DNA from: JBDTGE01 sp050742975
Lineage (GTDB): Bacteria > Actinomycetota > Actinomycetes > Mycobacteriales > Jatrophihabitantaceae
Assembly: GCA_050742975.1 (NCBI GenBank)
Contig: JBOGDQ010000312.1
Span: 1-24,525, forward strand
DNA length: 24,525 nt
Reading direction: 5' to 3'
This document shows, in pieces, positions 14,088 to 24,470 of the stretch. The notes beneath the pieces were generated by a model that saw only the letters and a list, made by a program, of their open reading frames with translations, ran no database searches and was not told the origin of the DNA. The translations under genes and the position numbers were made by a program. Each line of letters begins with the position of its first letter. Within the stretch, counting starts at the first letter, position 1.

Positions 14088-14990
14088 TCATGATCGGGCG
14101 AGCACTTCCCGCGCGAGGTTCCGGTAGGCGGTGGCGCCCGTCGAGTTGGGCGCCCAGGTGGTGATGGGCTCGCCTGCGACCGTGGTCTCGGGGAAGCGCA
14201 CGGTTCGTGAGATGACGGTGTCGAACACCGCGTCGCCGAACGCCTCGACGACTCGGGCGAAGACCTCCCGACCATGCAGGGTCCGGCCGTCGTACATCGT
14301 GGCGAGGATCCCGTCGAGCTTGAGGTCCGGGTTCAGCCGCTCACGCACCTTGTCGACGGTATCGATAAGCAGCGCGACTCCGCGGAGGCTGAAGAACTCG
14401 CACTCCAGCGGGATGATCACCCCGTGGGCCGCGGTCAGCGCATTCACCGTCAGCAGGCCGAGTGAAGGCTGGCAGTCGATCAGGACGTAGTCGTAGTCCT
14501 CGACCACGGGGCCCAGGGCGCGCTGCAGGGTCTGCTCGCGAGCGACCTCGCCGACGAGCTGAACCTCGGCCGCGGACAGGTCGATGTTGCTGGGCAGCAG
14601 ATCCATCCCGGCGACGCTCGTCTTGAGCAGGACGTCGTCGACGTTGACGCCGCGCTCCATCAGCAGGTTGTAAGCCGTCCGGTCGAGCTGGTGCGGCTGC
14701 ACGCCCAGCCCCACGGATAGCGCACCCTGCGGGTCGAAGTCGACGAGCAGGACCCGCCGCCCCAGCTCGGCCAGCGCGGCGCCGAGATTGATCGTCGAGG
14801 TGGTCTTGCCGACGCCACCCTTCTGGTTGCACAGGGCGATGATCCGGGCCGGCCCGTGTCGGTCGAGCTGTGGCGGATCGGGAATCACGCGCTTCTTCCG
14901 GGCGATCGCCGGATCTGCCGACTTGGCCTGCTGGACCGAGAAGAGTTCGCCGGATTCGGCCTCGCCATCGTGACTTGTCGACATAGTCAT
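14088..14990 (-). CDS. parA: ParA/Soj-family ATPase (chromosomal, second ParA type)
   Basis: This 300-residue protein has the deviant Walker A of ParA proteins, CNQKGGVGKTTSTINLG (signature Lys57 and Lys62). It also has Walker A' VDFDPQGALS, Walker B DYVLIDCQPSLGLLTVNAL and the helix IIPLECEFFSLRGVALL. A leading segment of about 45 residues precedes the ATPase core. The ATG at 14990 has AAGGG 11 nt upstream; a second ATG two codons later is a less likely start. The usual chromosomal ParA lies with parB near oriC. This one instead lies beside xerD and scpA, like Rv1708, and no parB is present. Its partner is probably the small ribbon-helix-helix protein just downstream. It may position DNA or SMC/ScpAB, which is inference. 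Confidence 0.93.
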   Translation of the reverse strand: MTMSTSHDGEAESGELFSVQQAKSADPAIARKKRVIPDPPQLDRHGPARIIALCNQKGGVGKTTSTINLGAALAELGRRVLLVDFDPQGALSVGLGVQPHQLDRTAYNLLMERGVNVDDVLLKTSVAGMDLLPSNIDLSAAEVQLVGEVAREQTLQRALGPVVEDYDYVLIDCQPSLGLLTVNALTAAHGVIIPLECEFFSLRGVALLIDTVDKVRERLNPDLKLDGILATMYDGRTLHGREVFARVVEAFGDAVFDTVISRTVRFPETTVAGEPITTWAPNSTGATAYRNLAREVLARS

Positions 14991-15101
14991 GAAGCAATTT
15001 GCCCTTCTGCCGGTTGGTCGCCGCGCATCCGGGGCGAGGCTACCGCAGCGGGCCGCCGCTGACGACGGCCGTACGGCGAGTCAGCACCGAGTCCGTGCCG
15101 G

Positions 15102-16049
15102 TCAGCCGCGGGCACGCGGATGCGCAGCCGAGTACACCTCGCGCAGCCGGTCGACGGTGACCAGGGTGTAGATCTGCGTCGTGGTCACCGACGAGTGCCC
15201 GAGCAGTTCCTGGACCACACGGACATCCGCGCCACCGTCCATCAGGTGGGTCGCGAACGAGTGCCGCAGCGTGTGCGGCGAGACGCCGGCAGCCAGGCCC
15301 GCCCGCTCGGCGGCCGCCCGCAGTACCAGCCAGGCGGACTGCCGGGACAGCGGTCCGCCGCGCGAGTTCAGGAAGAGAGTCGGCGTCCCACGCCCGGCCG
15401 CCACCAGCTCAGGGCGAACCTGGACGAGGTACGCCTCGACCGCCCGGGCCGCGAAGGAACCGAGCGGGACACGGCGTTGCTTGCCGCCCTTGCCCGACAG
15501 CAGCACGCTGCGGTCCGGCAGATCCACGTCGTCGACGGCCAGCCCCACTGCCTCGGAGATTCGGGCGCCGCTCGCGTAGAGCAGTTCGAGCAGGGCCCGA
15601 TCGCGGATGGCAAGTGGCGTGCGCGCATAGCCGGCCGCATCGAGCAGACGCTCGACCTCGTCCGGGCTGATCGCCTTGGGCAGGCGTCGTGGGGGTGTCG
15701 GTGGACGGACCTCGCGCGACACGTCGACCGGGACGAGGCCATCGCGTAACGCGAACCGGTGCAACCCGCGCACGGCGACGACGGCCCGGGCTGACGAGGT
15801 CGCCGACAGCGCCGGGTGCGCGTCGTCGCCTTCACGCAGGTAGGCGAGGAAGCCGCTGACAGTCGTGGCGTCGACGTCCTCGATCGAGGCCGTCCGGCGC
15901 GTCTGCAGGTAGTCCAGATAGCGGTTCAGATCGCGGCGGTAGGACGCGAGGGTGTTCGCCGCCACCCCGCGCTCGACGGCGAGGTGGTCGAGATAGGTGC
16001 GCACGACCGACTCCGGCGCCGCGCGTCCGGTCTTCGCGATCGCGGCCAC
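15102..16049 (-). CDS. xerD: Site-specific tyrosine recombinase XerD
   Basis: This tyrosine recombinase of about 315 residues resolves chromosome dimers at dif together with XerC. The N-terminal SAM-like domain (VVRTYLDHLAVERGVAANTL) is followed by the catalytic domain. All active residues are present with exactly the spacing of E. coli XerD: Arg in SGARISEAVG, Lys in SGKGGKQRRVPLG (24 residues later), His and Arg in SPHTLRHSFATHL, His in ELLGHSSVTTTQIYT, and Tyr in TQIYT. I chose GTG at 16049, which lies just past the Nudix stop with GGGA 8 nt upstream. A GTG at 16076, inside the Nudix gene, would add nine residues. Position with Nudix and pyrG matches Rv1701. Confidence 0.94.
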   Translation of the reverse strand: MAAIAKTGRAAPESVVRTYLDHLAVERGVAANTLASYRRDLNRYLDYLQTRRTASIEDVDATTVSGFLAYLREGDDAHPALSATSSARAVVAVRGLHRFALRDGLVPVDVSREVRPPTPPRRLPKAISPDEVERLLDAAGYARTPLAIRDRALLELLYASGARISEAVGLAVDDVDLPDRSVLLSGKGGKQRRVPLGSFAARAVEAYLVQVRPELVAAGRGTPTLFLNSRGGPLSRQSAWLVLRAAAERAGLAAGVSPHTLRHSFATHLMDGGADVRVVQELLGHSSVTTTQIYTLVTVDRLREVYSAAHPRARG

Positions 16050-16051
16050 GG

Positions 16052-16656
16052 CTAGCGTCCCGGCCGCGCTGCCCACGGTGCGTCTGCCGGGCGCAGGCCG
16101 GCCCAGCCCGACGCCGATCCGCGGGCCGCGGCGAGCACACCGGCGACGGCAGCCGCGTTCGTCAAGTCCCCGGACTCCGCCAGCCGGACCGCCTCGGCGA
16201 GCGGGACCCGCCGCACCGTGAGGGTGAGTTCTTCATGATCGGCCTGAAATGATGCGTCCGGTCGCGCCGCACGCAGCTCGCGGGCGAGGTACAGCCGGAT
16301 CGCCTCGTTGGACATCCCCGGTGACGGGTACAGGTCGACCAGAACGTGCCAGTCGTCGGCGGCAAGTTGCGCCTCCTCGGCCAGCTCGCGCTGTGCACCC
16401 GCGAGCGCCGACTCGCCGTCGACGTCCAGCAGCCCCGCGGGCAGCTCGTCCAGCCGCTGGCCGACCGGGTGCCGGTACTGGTTGACGAGGACGACGTTGC
16501 CGCCATCGTCCAGGGCGACGACCCCGACGGCCCCCGGGTGGCCGACGACCTCGCGGACGGCCAGGGCGCCGTCGGGCATCCGCACCGTGTCCTGGCGCAG
16601 CGACAGGACACGGCCCTCGAACAGCGTCTCGGACGCCGTCACCGGGTAGGTGTCCG

Positions 16657-16660
<4 letters not shown>
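16052..16660 (-). CDS. Nudix hydrolase, ADP-ribose pyrophosphatase type
   Basis: This 202-residue cytoplasmic hydrolase probably cleaves ADP-ribose to AMP and ribose 5-phosphate. It shows FEGRVLSLRQDTVRMPDG, VVLVNQYRHPVGQRLDELPA, the Nudix region GLLDVDGESALAGAQRELAE with EEAQL, and YPSPGMSNEAIRLYLARELR. The Nudix box has one extra residue between its first Gly and Glu, as I recall for M. tuberculosis Rv1700 and its kin. The late conserved glycine of REUxEExGU is Gln here. The GTG at 16660 overlaps the pyrG stop by 4 bp. The open frame runs further upstream inside pyrG but without any family similarity, so that part is excluded. Confidence 0.92.
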
Positions 16661-18387
<1,727 letters not shown>

Positions 18388-18505
18388 GGAAGTTCACGCT
18401 AACACGGTGTTGGGCCGAGCGCCCGAACCACTGGTCGGCGCGCCGCAGCTGCCTCACCCGCCGCGACGGTGGTGTACGGATCAGGCAACTCGATGACGGC
18501 GTGCG

Positions 18506-19423
18506 CTACCCGCTCGGGCTGGGGAACAGCGCGTCCGCGCCGGCAGCCGTCCCGTAGTGCCCGACCCGTGAGGCGTCCGCGTCGGCGAGCGCGAGTACGG
18601 TCGAAACCTGCCCGAACGGGCTGTCCGCGTTGTCGATCGTCGACACGGTGGCCTTCGCCGAACCGGTGCGAATGAGCGACACGATGCCACCGGCCGTAGC
18701 CGAACCGCTGTCGCCGGCGACAACCATCTGGCCACCGTCACCCTGCAGTGCGGTGACCAGGTCGAGCTCGGCCTGACCTTCGTACGAGCCCTTGGCCAGC
18801 GCGCCGCCGCCGACCACCACGACGGTCTTGGACGGCTCGACGCCCTTGGGGTCCGACGTGATCATGTGCAGCGCCGAGAAGCCGCTCAACACCGTCTTGA
18901 TGTCGGTCGGCTGCCCCTTGCCGACCAGGACGAAGGCCAGCAGGCTGGCGCCGAGCTGGCGCGCGTCACTGGTCACCGGCGCACTCCACGCGATCGGATG
19001 CGAGGCGGGATTCGTCGCCAGCGACGAGATGTTGCTCGCGCCGGACTGGTCGAGGTAATCGTGCGCCAGCTGGAGCCGGCCGGTGATCTGTGCGCCGGCG
19101 GCGCTGATCTCGGTCGCGATGCCGTCCTGCATCCCGGTCGGCGTTCCAGGCAGGGCGACGATCAGAACCGACTTGCCCTTCAGCGTGCCAGCGACCAGTT
19201 GGGAGCCGAACGTGGACGCGAACTGGCCCGCGTCGTCGACCTGGCTGGTGAGCGTCTTGACCTGCTTGCTCAGGTCGGTGCGCTCGCCCTTGAGCGTGTT
19301 GACCTGCTTGCGCAGATCGGTGGTGACCGGGCCGTTCAGGGCGGTCGTGCCGACCACGATCCCCACTGCCAGAGCCAGGAACACCGCGACGATCGAGACG
19401 ATGTGATAGCGAAAAGAGATCAC
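18506..19423 (-). CDS. Copper transporter MctB / cytokinetic ring protein SteB family
   Basis: This 305-residue protein has an N-terminal membrane anchor (residues about 6-26, YHIVSIVAVFLALAVGIVVG), a coiled-coil at about 36-62 (LRKQVNTLKGERTDLSKQV) and a large extracytoplasmic domain (GKSVLIVALPGTPTGMQDGI, VVVVGGGALAKGSYEGQAEL, QMVVAGDSGSATAGGIVSLI). The start is the GTG at 19423, overlapping the steA stop by 4 bp. Orthologues have two names: MctB (Rv1698), proposed to limit copper in mycobacteria, and SteB of C. glutamicum, a division-septum protein that works with SteA. I see no Cys- or His-rich metal site. Strict coupling to steA favours a division role here; this is an inference. Confidence 0.9.
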   Translation of the reverse strand: MISFRYHIVSIVAVFLALAVGIVVGTTALNGPVTTDLRKQVNTLKGERTDLSKQVKTLTSQVDDAGQFASTFGSQLVAGTLKGKSVLIVALPGTPTGMQDGIATEISAAGAQITGRLQLAHDYLDQSGASNISSLATNPASHPIAWSAPVTSDARQLGASLLAFVLVGKGQPTDIKTVLSGFSALHMITSDPKGVEPSKTVVVVGGGALAKGSYEGQAELDLVTALQGDGGQMVVAGDSGSATAGGIVSLIRTGSAKATVSTIDNADSPFGQVSTVLALADADASRVGHYGTAAGADALFPSPSG

Positions 19424-20607
19424 GAGAAGAGGTCCTGTACCCAGTTGACGACGTCGTTCCAACCGTGGTCGAAGTTGTGGAGGTAGGTGCGCCCGGAGTC
19501 GGAGATGGCCAGCGCGGCCACGACCGCGATCAGCGCGGCGATGACCAGGATCAGCAGCGCCGCCGCCGAGATGCGGTTGCGGTACAGCCGACTGACCCCC
19601 TTCGCGTCGACGAGCTTGCCACCGACGCGCAGGCGGGTGAGGAACGTCGAGGCCATGCCGGTGCGGCCCTTGTCCAGGAACTCGGTCAACGTGGCGTGCG
19701 TGCCGACCGCGACGATGAGGTCGGCACCCTTCTCGTCGGCGAGCAGGATCGCGACGTCCTCGCTGGTGCCCGACGTCGGGAAGCTCACCGCGTCGATTCC
19801 CAGGTCCTGCACCCTGGCCAGGCCGGGCGCGCGCCCGTCCGGATAGGCGTGGACCACGACCTCGGCACCGGTCGCGAGCGCTGCGTCGGACACGGCGTCC
19901 ATGTCCCCGACGATCATGTGCGGCTTGTGGCCCGCTTCGAGCAGCGCGTCCGCACCGCCGTCGACGCCCACCAGAACCGGCTTGAACTCGCGAATGTAGT
20001 GCTTGAGCGCCTTGAGGTCGGCGATATGGTCGTACCCCCGCACCACTACCAGCACATGCTTGCCGGCGAGCGAGGTACGCACCTCGGGAACGCCGACGCC
20101 GTCGAGCAGCAGTTCCCGCTCACGGCTCATGTACTCGGACGTGTTGACCGCGAACGCCTCGAGCTGCGCCGACAGGCCGGACTTGGCCTCGGTCATCAAC
20201 GCTGCGACGGTGCTCGGGTCCTGCGCCGTCCCCTTGGCCACCGGCGCTTCGCCGACGTAGACGAGATCCCCGTCGATCCGGATCTTGGTACCTTCCTTGA
20301 CCGCCGCGAAGATCTCGCCGCCGACGTTGTCGAGCAGCGCGATGCCGCTGGCGACTATCAGGTCAGGACCCAGGTTCGGGTACCGGCCCGAGATGCTCGG
20401 CTGGGCGTTCACGACGGCCGCCGGTTTGGCCGCGACCAGGGCCTCGGCCGCGACCCGATCGAGGTCGACGTGGTCGATGACTGCGATGTCACCCGGGTTC
20501 AGCCGGCCGGCCAGCCGAGTAGTTCGACGGTCCAGCCGAGCGACGCCGCTGACGCCCGGGAGCCCGTCGGCCCGTCGGCGCAGCGCGGCAATCTTCATGG
20601 CTGCCAT
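19420..20607 (-). CDS. steA: Cytokinetic ring protein SteA (thiamine pyrophosphokinase-like fold)
   Basis: This 395-residue protein has an N-terminal domain (GDIAVIDHVDLDRVAAEAL, VNAQPSISGRYPNLGPDLIV), a central thiamine-pyrophosphokinase-like region (KPVLVGVDGGADALLEAGHK, PHMIVGDMDAVSD, FPTSGTSEDVAILLADEKGA) and one transmembrane helix at about 346-368. A short extracytoplasmic tail follows. The ATG at 20607 has GGGAG seven bases upstream. The order recN-steA-steB-pyrG matches C. glutamicum, where SteA and SteB help localise the RipA peptidoglycan hydrolase for daughter-cell separation. The kinase-like fold probably does not make thiamine diphosphate, as in that family generally. It overlaps steB by 4 bp. 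Confidence 0.92.
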   Translation of the reverse strand: MAAMKIAALRRRADGLPGVSGVARLDRRTTRLAGRLNPGDIAVIDHVDLDRVAAEALVAAKPAAVVNAQPSISGRYPNLGPDLIVASGIALLDNVGGEIFAAVKEGTKIRIDGDLVYVGEAPVAKGTAQDPSTVAALMTEAKSGLSAQLEAFAVNTSEYMSRERELLLDGVGVPEVRTSLAGKHVLVVVRGYDHIADLKALKHYIREFKPVLVGVDGGADALLEAGHKPHMIVGDMDAVSDAALATGAEVVVHAYPDGRAPGLARVQDLGIDAVSFPTSGTSEDVAILLADEKGADLIVAVGTHATLTEFLDKGRTGMASTFLTRLRVGGKLVDAKGVSRLYRNRISAAALLILVIAALIAVVAALAISDSGRTYLHNFDHGWNDVVNWVQDLFS

Positions 20608-20649
20608 GGTGCCACTCCCGTCAGCGGCCCCGGACCTTCGCCACGCGGT

Positions 20650-22461
20650 TCAGTGTTGGGATTTCACAGCGTTTGTCCGCCGCCGCGGCCGCTTCGGTCC
20701 GGCAGTCCTCGCCCGCTCGTCCTCGGCCGAGCTGAGCAGTTCGGCCGCATGCTCTCGGGCGGTGCCCGAGTCGGTACCGCCCAGCATCCGCGCCAGCTCG
20801 ACGACGCGGTCCGGTCCCGTCACCACTCGAACGTCGCTCGCCACGACCCGGCTCTCGTGGTGGGCGGGCTTGTCCACGACCACGTGACGATCGGCGAACG
20901 CTGCCACCTGGGCCAGGTGCGTGACGACGATGACCTGCCGATCGCACGCCAGCCGGGCCAGCCGCCGGCCTACCTCCCCGGCCGCCCGGCCGCCGACGCC
21001 GGCGTCCACCTCATCGAAGACCATCGTCGGCACCGGATCGCTGCCGGCCAGGCACACCTCGATGGCCAGCATGACGCGAGACAGCTCTCCCCCTGAGGCG
21101 CCTCTGGCGAGCGGCAGCGTAGGCGCGTCCGGGTGCGAGCGCAGGCAGAACTCGACCTCGTCCGCTCCATCGGGTCCGACCGCACTGTCGGCGCCGTCGA
21201 TTTCCAGCACCGCGGACCCCGCGCTGGGCGTCCGGCGCCGCACGTCGATGGTGACGACGGACGAGCCCATCGCCAGCCCGGCGAGCTCGGCCGTGACGCC
21301 CTTGGCCAGCGTCTCGGCCGCGCGCCGGCGCGCGCCGGTGACCTCGATCGCCAGCTCGGCGGTGTGCCGCGCGGCGGCATCGCGCGCGGCAGCGAGCGCC
21401 GCCAGCGCCTCGTCGGACACATCTATCCGGTCCAGCCGTGCCGCGGCCTGCTGCGACCAGCGGAGCACAGCCGCGACATCGGCCTGACCGTGGTCGCCGT
21501 ATTTGCGCACGAGCGTGTTCAGCACGGCGCGCCGAGCCTCGATCTCGTCCAACCGGCCCGGGTCGGCGTCCAGCTGTTCGGCGTACGTGCCGAAGTCGGC
21601 GCCGAGATCGACCGCCAGCTCGGCCAGGTCGCTCACCCGTGCGGCGAGCTCGTCGAGCTGCGGGTCGGCGCCCGCGACCTGTCCGAGGGTCCTGGAGAGC
21701 CCGCCGAGCAGCCCGGCCACATCCGCGGCCTCGCCCATCGGCGTGTCGGCATCGCCCAGGAGCGCGTTGTGTCCCCCGCCTGCGGCCAGCCGCAGCGCGT
21801 CCGCATCGGCCAGCCGTCCGGCGAGCGCGCCGAGCTCGGCATCCTCGCCCGGCTGCGGGTCCGCGGCTTCGATCTCGGCCAGGCCGTGCGCAAGCAGATC
21901 GGCCTCCCGACGCAGTACCGCCGCGTGCTCGGTGCGCTCGCGCAAGGTGGTGTCGGCCTCGCGCCACTGCCGGTAGCTCTCCCGAAAGTTGCCGAGGTCG
22001 ACGTCGGCGAACCGGTCCAGCGCATCTCGCTGGCGGGCCGGGCGGGTCAGCAGGAGCTGATCGGACTGCCCGTGAACGACGAGTAGGTGCTCGGCCAGCT
22101 CACCCAGCACCGCAACGGGTGCCGCCGCGCCGCCGACGTAGGCCCGCGAGCGACCCGCCGCGGTGACCACCCGTCGCAGCACCAGAGCCCTCTCGTCGTC
22201 GAGTTCGCCACCGGCATCGCGGACCCGCCCGATGACGTCCGATCCGGCGCCGAGCTCGAGACGGCCGTCGATACTCGCCTGCTCCGCTCCGCTGCGCACG
22301 CGCGCCGAGTCCGCGCGTCCACCGAACAGCAGCAGCAGGCCGGTCACGACCATCGTCTTGCCCGCGCCGGTTTCCCCGGTGACCACGGTGAGTCCGGGGC
22401 CGAGCGGGAGGACGGCGTCGTCGATGACACCGAGCCCGCGGATGTGCAGCTCCTCCAGCAT
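20650..22461 (-). CDS. recN: DNA repair protein RecN (SMC-like ATPase)
   Basis: This 603-residue protein is an SMC-like ATPase that acts early in double-strand break repair. It has ELHIRGLGVIDDAVLPLGPG, the P-loop VVTGETGAGKTMVVTGLLLL (GETGAGKT at 29-36), and a long middle rich in coiled-coil heptads. The C-terminal ATPase half has LPLARGASGGELSRVMLAIE, Walker B PTMVFDEVDAGVGGRAA and VIVVTHLAQVAAFADRHVVV. I start at the ATG at 22461 because the family's N-terminus begins there, with GGAG 7 nt upstream. The frame remains open further into nadK, but that part is spurious. It is slightly longer than typical RecN because of a basic C-terminal tail. It lies 4 bp after nadK. Confidence 0.97.
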   Translation of the reverse strand: MLEELHIRGLGVIDDAVLPLGPGLTVVTGETGAGKTMVVTGLLLLFGGRADSARVRSGAEQASIDGRLELGAGSDVIGRVRDAGGELDDERALVLRRVVTAAGRSRAYVGGAAAPVAVLGELAEHLLVVHGQSDQLLLTRPARQRDALDRFADVDLGNFRESYRQWREADTTLRERTEHAAVLRREADLLAHGLAEIEAADPQPGEDAELGALAGRLADADALRLAAGGGHNALLGDADTPMGEAADVAGLLGGLSRTLGQVAGADPQLDELAARVSDLAELAVDLGADFGTYAEQLDADPGRLDEIEARRAVLNTLVRKYGDHGQADVAAVLRWSQQAAARLDRIDVSDEALAALAAARDAAARHTAELAIEVTGARRRAAETLAKGVTAELAGLAMGSSVVTIDVRRRTPSAGSAVLEIDGADSAVGPDGADEVEFCLRSHPDAPTLPLARGASGGELSRVMLAIEVCLAGSDPVPTMVFDEVDAGVGGRAAGEVGRRLARLACDRQVIVVTHLAQVAAFADRHVVVDKPAHHESRVVASDVRVVTGPDRVVELARMLGGTDSGTAREHAAELLSSAEDERARTAGPKRPRRRTNAVKSQH

Positions 22462-22465
22462 GAGC

Positions 22466-23371
22466 TCACTCCGCCACGAGATCGTCCGGGGGCGCGGACG
22501 CGTCCCGGAAACTGCGGACCGGGAGTTGGAACTTGCTGACCAGTCGGTCGGCGAACGACCACTGGCCCAGCCGGACGACCCGCACCGGCTGGGCACCACG
22601 GCGCATCCGCACGCGCCCGCCTGCCGGGACCGGAACGGAACGGCGCCCGTCGCAGCTGAGCACGCCCTCGTGCCCGTCGCCCGGGAGTTCGATGTCGACC
22701 GTCGAGCCCGGCGCGACCACGATCGGGCGGGCGAAAAGTGCGTGTGCGGCGTTCGGGACGACCAGCAGCGCGTCGACGTTCGGCCACATGATCGGTCCGC
22801 CCGAGGAGAACGCGTAGGCAGTCGATCCCGTCGGCGTCGCGCAGAGCACGCCGTCGCAGCCGAACCGCAGCAGCGGCCGACCGTCGATTGCCACGCCGAC
22901 CTCGAGCATCCGCTCGCGATTCGTCCGCTCGAGCGAGGCCTCGTTCAACGCCCAGGCTTCGGCCCGCAGCGTGCCGTCGATGTACACCTCGGCGTCGACC
23001 GTCACCCGCTCCTCGACGTCGTATGCGCGGTTGACGATGGCATCGACCGCGTCGGCGAAGCGGTGCGGCTCGGCCTCGGCCAGGAATCCGACGTGGCCGA
23101 GGTTGACGCCGAGCATCGGGACGCCGGCCGGACGGGCGAGCTCGGCAGCGCGCAGGAACGTCCCGTCACCACCGAGCACGAGGACGAGTTCGGTGCCGTT
23201 TGCCGCACAGTCGGTCGGGACGACCGCGACGCCTGAGCCCACCTCGGCCGGCGCCTCCTCCGACAGCATCCGCACCTCGAAGCCGGCCGCCTGTAGCCGG
23301 GAGGTTGCCTGGATCGCGAGCGCGGCGATCTGCTGCCGCGTCGTGTGCGCGACCAGAAGTACCGACCTCAT
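22466..23371 (-). CDS. nadK: NAD kinase
   Basis: This 301-residue enzyme phosphorylates NAD to NADP. It shows LVLVLGGDGTFLRAAELARP with the catalytic GGDG at 67-70, GVPMLGVNLGHVGFLAEAEP, the NE pair in ALNEASLERT (about 143-144) and FGCDGVLCATPTGSTAYAFS. The ATG at 23371 overlaps the tlyA stop by 4 bp (ATGA), so the pair is coupled. The longer upstream open frame lies within tlyA and is excluded. The tlyA-nadK-recN order is a classic actinobacterial arrangement (Rv1694-Rv1695-Rv1696). Confidence 0.97.
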   Translation of the reverse strand: MRSVLLVAHTTRQQIAALAIQATSRLQAAGFEVRMLSEEAPAEVGSGVAVVPTDCAANGTELVLVLGGDGTFLRAAELARPAGVPMLGVNLGHVGFLAEAEPHRFADAVDAIVNRAYDVEERVTVDAEVYIDGTLRAEAWALNEASLERTNRERMLEVGVAIDGRPLLRFGCDGVLCATPTGSTAYAFSSGGPIMWPNVDALLVVPNAAHALFARPIVVAPGSTVDIELPGDGHEGVLSCDGRRSVPVPAGGRVRMRRGAQPVRVVRLGQWSFADRLVSKFQLPVRSFRDASAPPDDLVAE

Positions 23372-24177
23372 TGCGTCTCCGAACTGGCGACGATCCGGGC
23401 GATCTCGTCCGAATGCAGCGGTTGCGCCGGCGCACGTTGCAGCCACAGGAAGAACTCCACGTTCCCGGCGGGGCCGGGCAATGGGCTGCGGCACACGCCG
23501 GCGGTGAGCCAACCGAGGGTAGCCGCGTTCTCGGACACCGCGACGACGGCCTCCGCGCGCAGCTGAGGATCGCGCACCACGCCGCCGGGCCCGAGCAGGT
23601 CCTTGCCCACCTCGAACTGCGGCTTGACCATCGGCAGCAGGTCGCCATCGGGTTCGGTGCACGCGGCGAGGGCGGGCAGGACAAGGCCGAGGGAGATGAA
23701 CGAGAGGTCAGCGACAGTGAGCTGAGCCCGGCCGCCGATCATGGCGGGGGTGAGGCTCCGGACGTTCGTGCGATCGACGACCTGGACGCGCGGATCGGTC
23801 GAGATCGACCAGGCCAACTGGCCGTAGCCGACGTCGACCGCGACCACCTGCGCTGCGCCGTGACGTAGGAGCACGTCGGTGAAGCCGCCGGTGGAGGCGC
23901 CCGCATCAAGGCAGCGACGGCCCGCAACACGAATATCTGCGAAGACGGCCAGAGCGCCGGCGAGCTTGTGCCCGCCCCTCGATGCGTAGCCAGGGTCGTC
24001 GACGTCGTCGCGGACGTGGACGGCGGCGGCGGTTGTGACCCCCGTTGCCGGCTTGGTCGCGGTCACGCCACGGACCTGCACCCGGCCGGCGGTAATGAGT
24101 TCGACGGCGTGTTCCCGGGATCGGGCCAGCCTGCGCCGGACCAGTTCGGCGTCCAGCCGCTGGACACGTCGTGCCAC
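23368..24177 (-). CDS. tlyA: TlyA-family rRNA 2'-O-methyltransferase
   Basis: This protein of 269 residues has an N-terminal S4 RNA-binding domain (RRVQRLDAELVRRRLARSRE, LITAGRVQVRG) and the linker YASRGGHKLAGAL. An SAM-dependent methyltransferase domain of the FtsJ/RrmJ type follows (CLDAGASTGGFTDVLLRHGA, VVAVDVGYGQLAW, LTVADLSFISLGLVLPAL, DLLPMVKPQFEVGKDLLGPG). TlyA methylates 2'-hydroxyls in 16S and 23S rRNA in mycobacteria, and its loss gives capreomycin resistance. The GTG at 24177 has GGGGAG six bases upstream and gives the family's usual length, so I prefer it to an upstream extension. Confidence 0.95.
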   Translation of the reverse strand: MARRVQRLDAELVRRRLARSREHAVELITAGRVQVRGVTATKPATGVTTAAAVHVRDDVDDPGYASRGGHKLAGALAVFADIRVAGRRCLDAGASTGGFTDVLLRHGAAQVVAVDVGYGQLAWSISTDPRVQVVDRTNVRSLTPAMIGGRAQLTVADLSFISLGLVLPALAACTEPDGDLLPMVKPQFEVGKDLLGPGGVVRDPQLRAEAVVAVSENAATLGWLTAGVCRSPLPGPAGNVEFFLWLQRAPAQPLHSDEIARIVASSETQ

Positions 24178-24215
24178 GTGTCGCTCCCCTGCATGTCGGT
24201 ACTGCCGCGCGTGCG

Positions 24216-24401
24216 TCAGCTGCCGTCGACCTCGGCCAGCGCGGACTGTAGTTGCGAGTGCAGCCGTTGAAAGACGTCTGCATGCTCGGACAGTGGACGG
24301 GACTCGAGATCCTCCAGCGCCGAGAGCTGGGTCTCGATCCACTCGTGCGAACTCGGTTCGACCGGGGCTCGCGCCGACTCAGTCGCATCGGGCCAGGACA
24401 C
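24216..24401 (-). CDS. Small conserved actinobacterial protein (Rv1693 type)
   Basis: This short protein of about 61 residues has no recognised function. Its C-terminal half (IETQLSALEDLESRPLSEHA then DVFQRLHSQLQSALAEVDG) is an acidic amphipathic helical motif. I recognise it from the small hypothetical gene that precedes tlyA in many actinobacteria. The GTG at 24401 has AAGGAG nine bases upstream and gives a size close to Rv1693. An ATG at 24419 would add six residues but has no ribosome binding site. The gap to tlyA is 38 bp, so it probably leads the tlyA-nadK-recN operon. Confidence 0.75.
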   Translation of the reverse strand: MSWPDATESARAPVEPSSHEWIETQLSALEDLESRPLSEHADVFQRLHSQLQSALAEVDGS

Positions 24402-24470
24402 CAGGACCGTCTCCTTCATCGTCGTGCAGAGCTGTCAAATCCGTCGTTCGCAGACCGCGCCGCTTCCCTA

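Noticed and set aside
14355..14375. TATCGATAAGCAGC inside parA, resembling the octamer repeat
   Set aside because: It encodes conserved ParA residues (LLIDTVDK) and the neighbouring octamers do not keep the period, so coding conservation explains it.
15102..16076. xerD as part of an integrated element next to parA
   Set aside because: Catalytic spacing and gene neighbourhood match the housekeeping XerD of actinobacteria. No attachment repeats or phage genes are nearby.
19465..21096. Long plus-strand open frame spanning steA and recN
   Set aside because: It crosses two genuine minus-strand genes and their gap and shows no recognisable domain.
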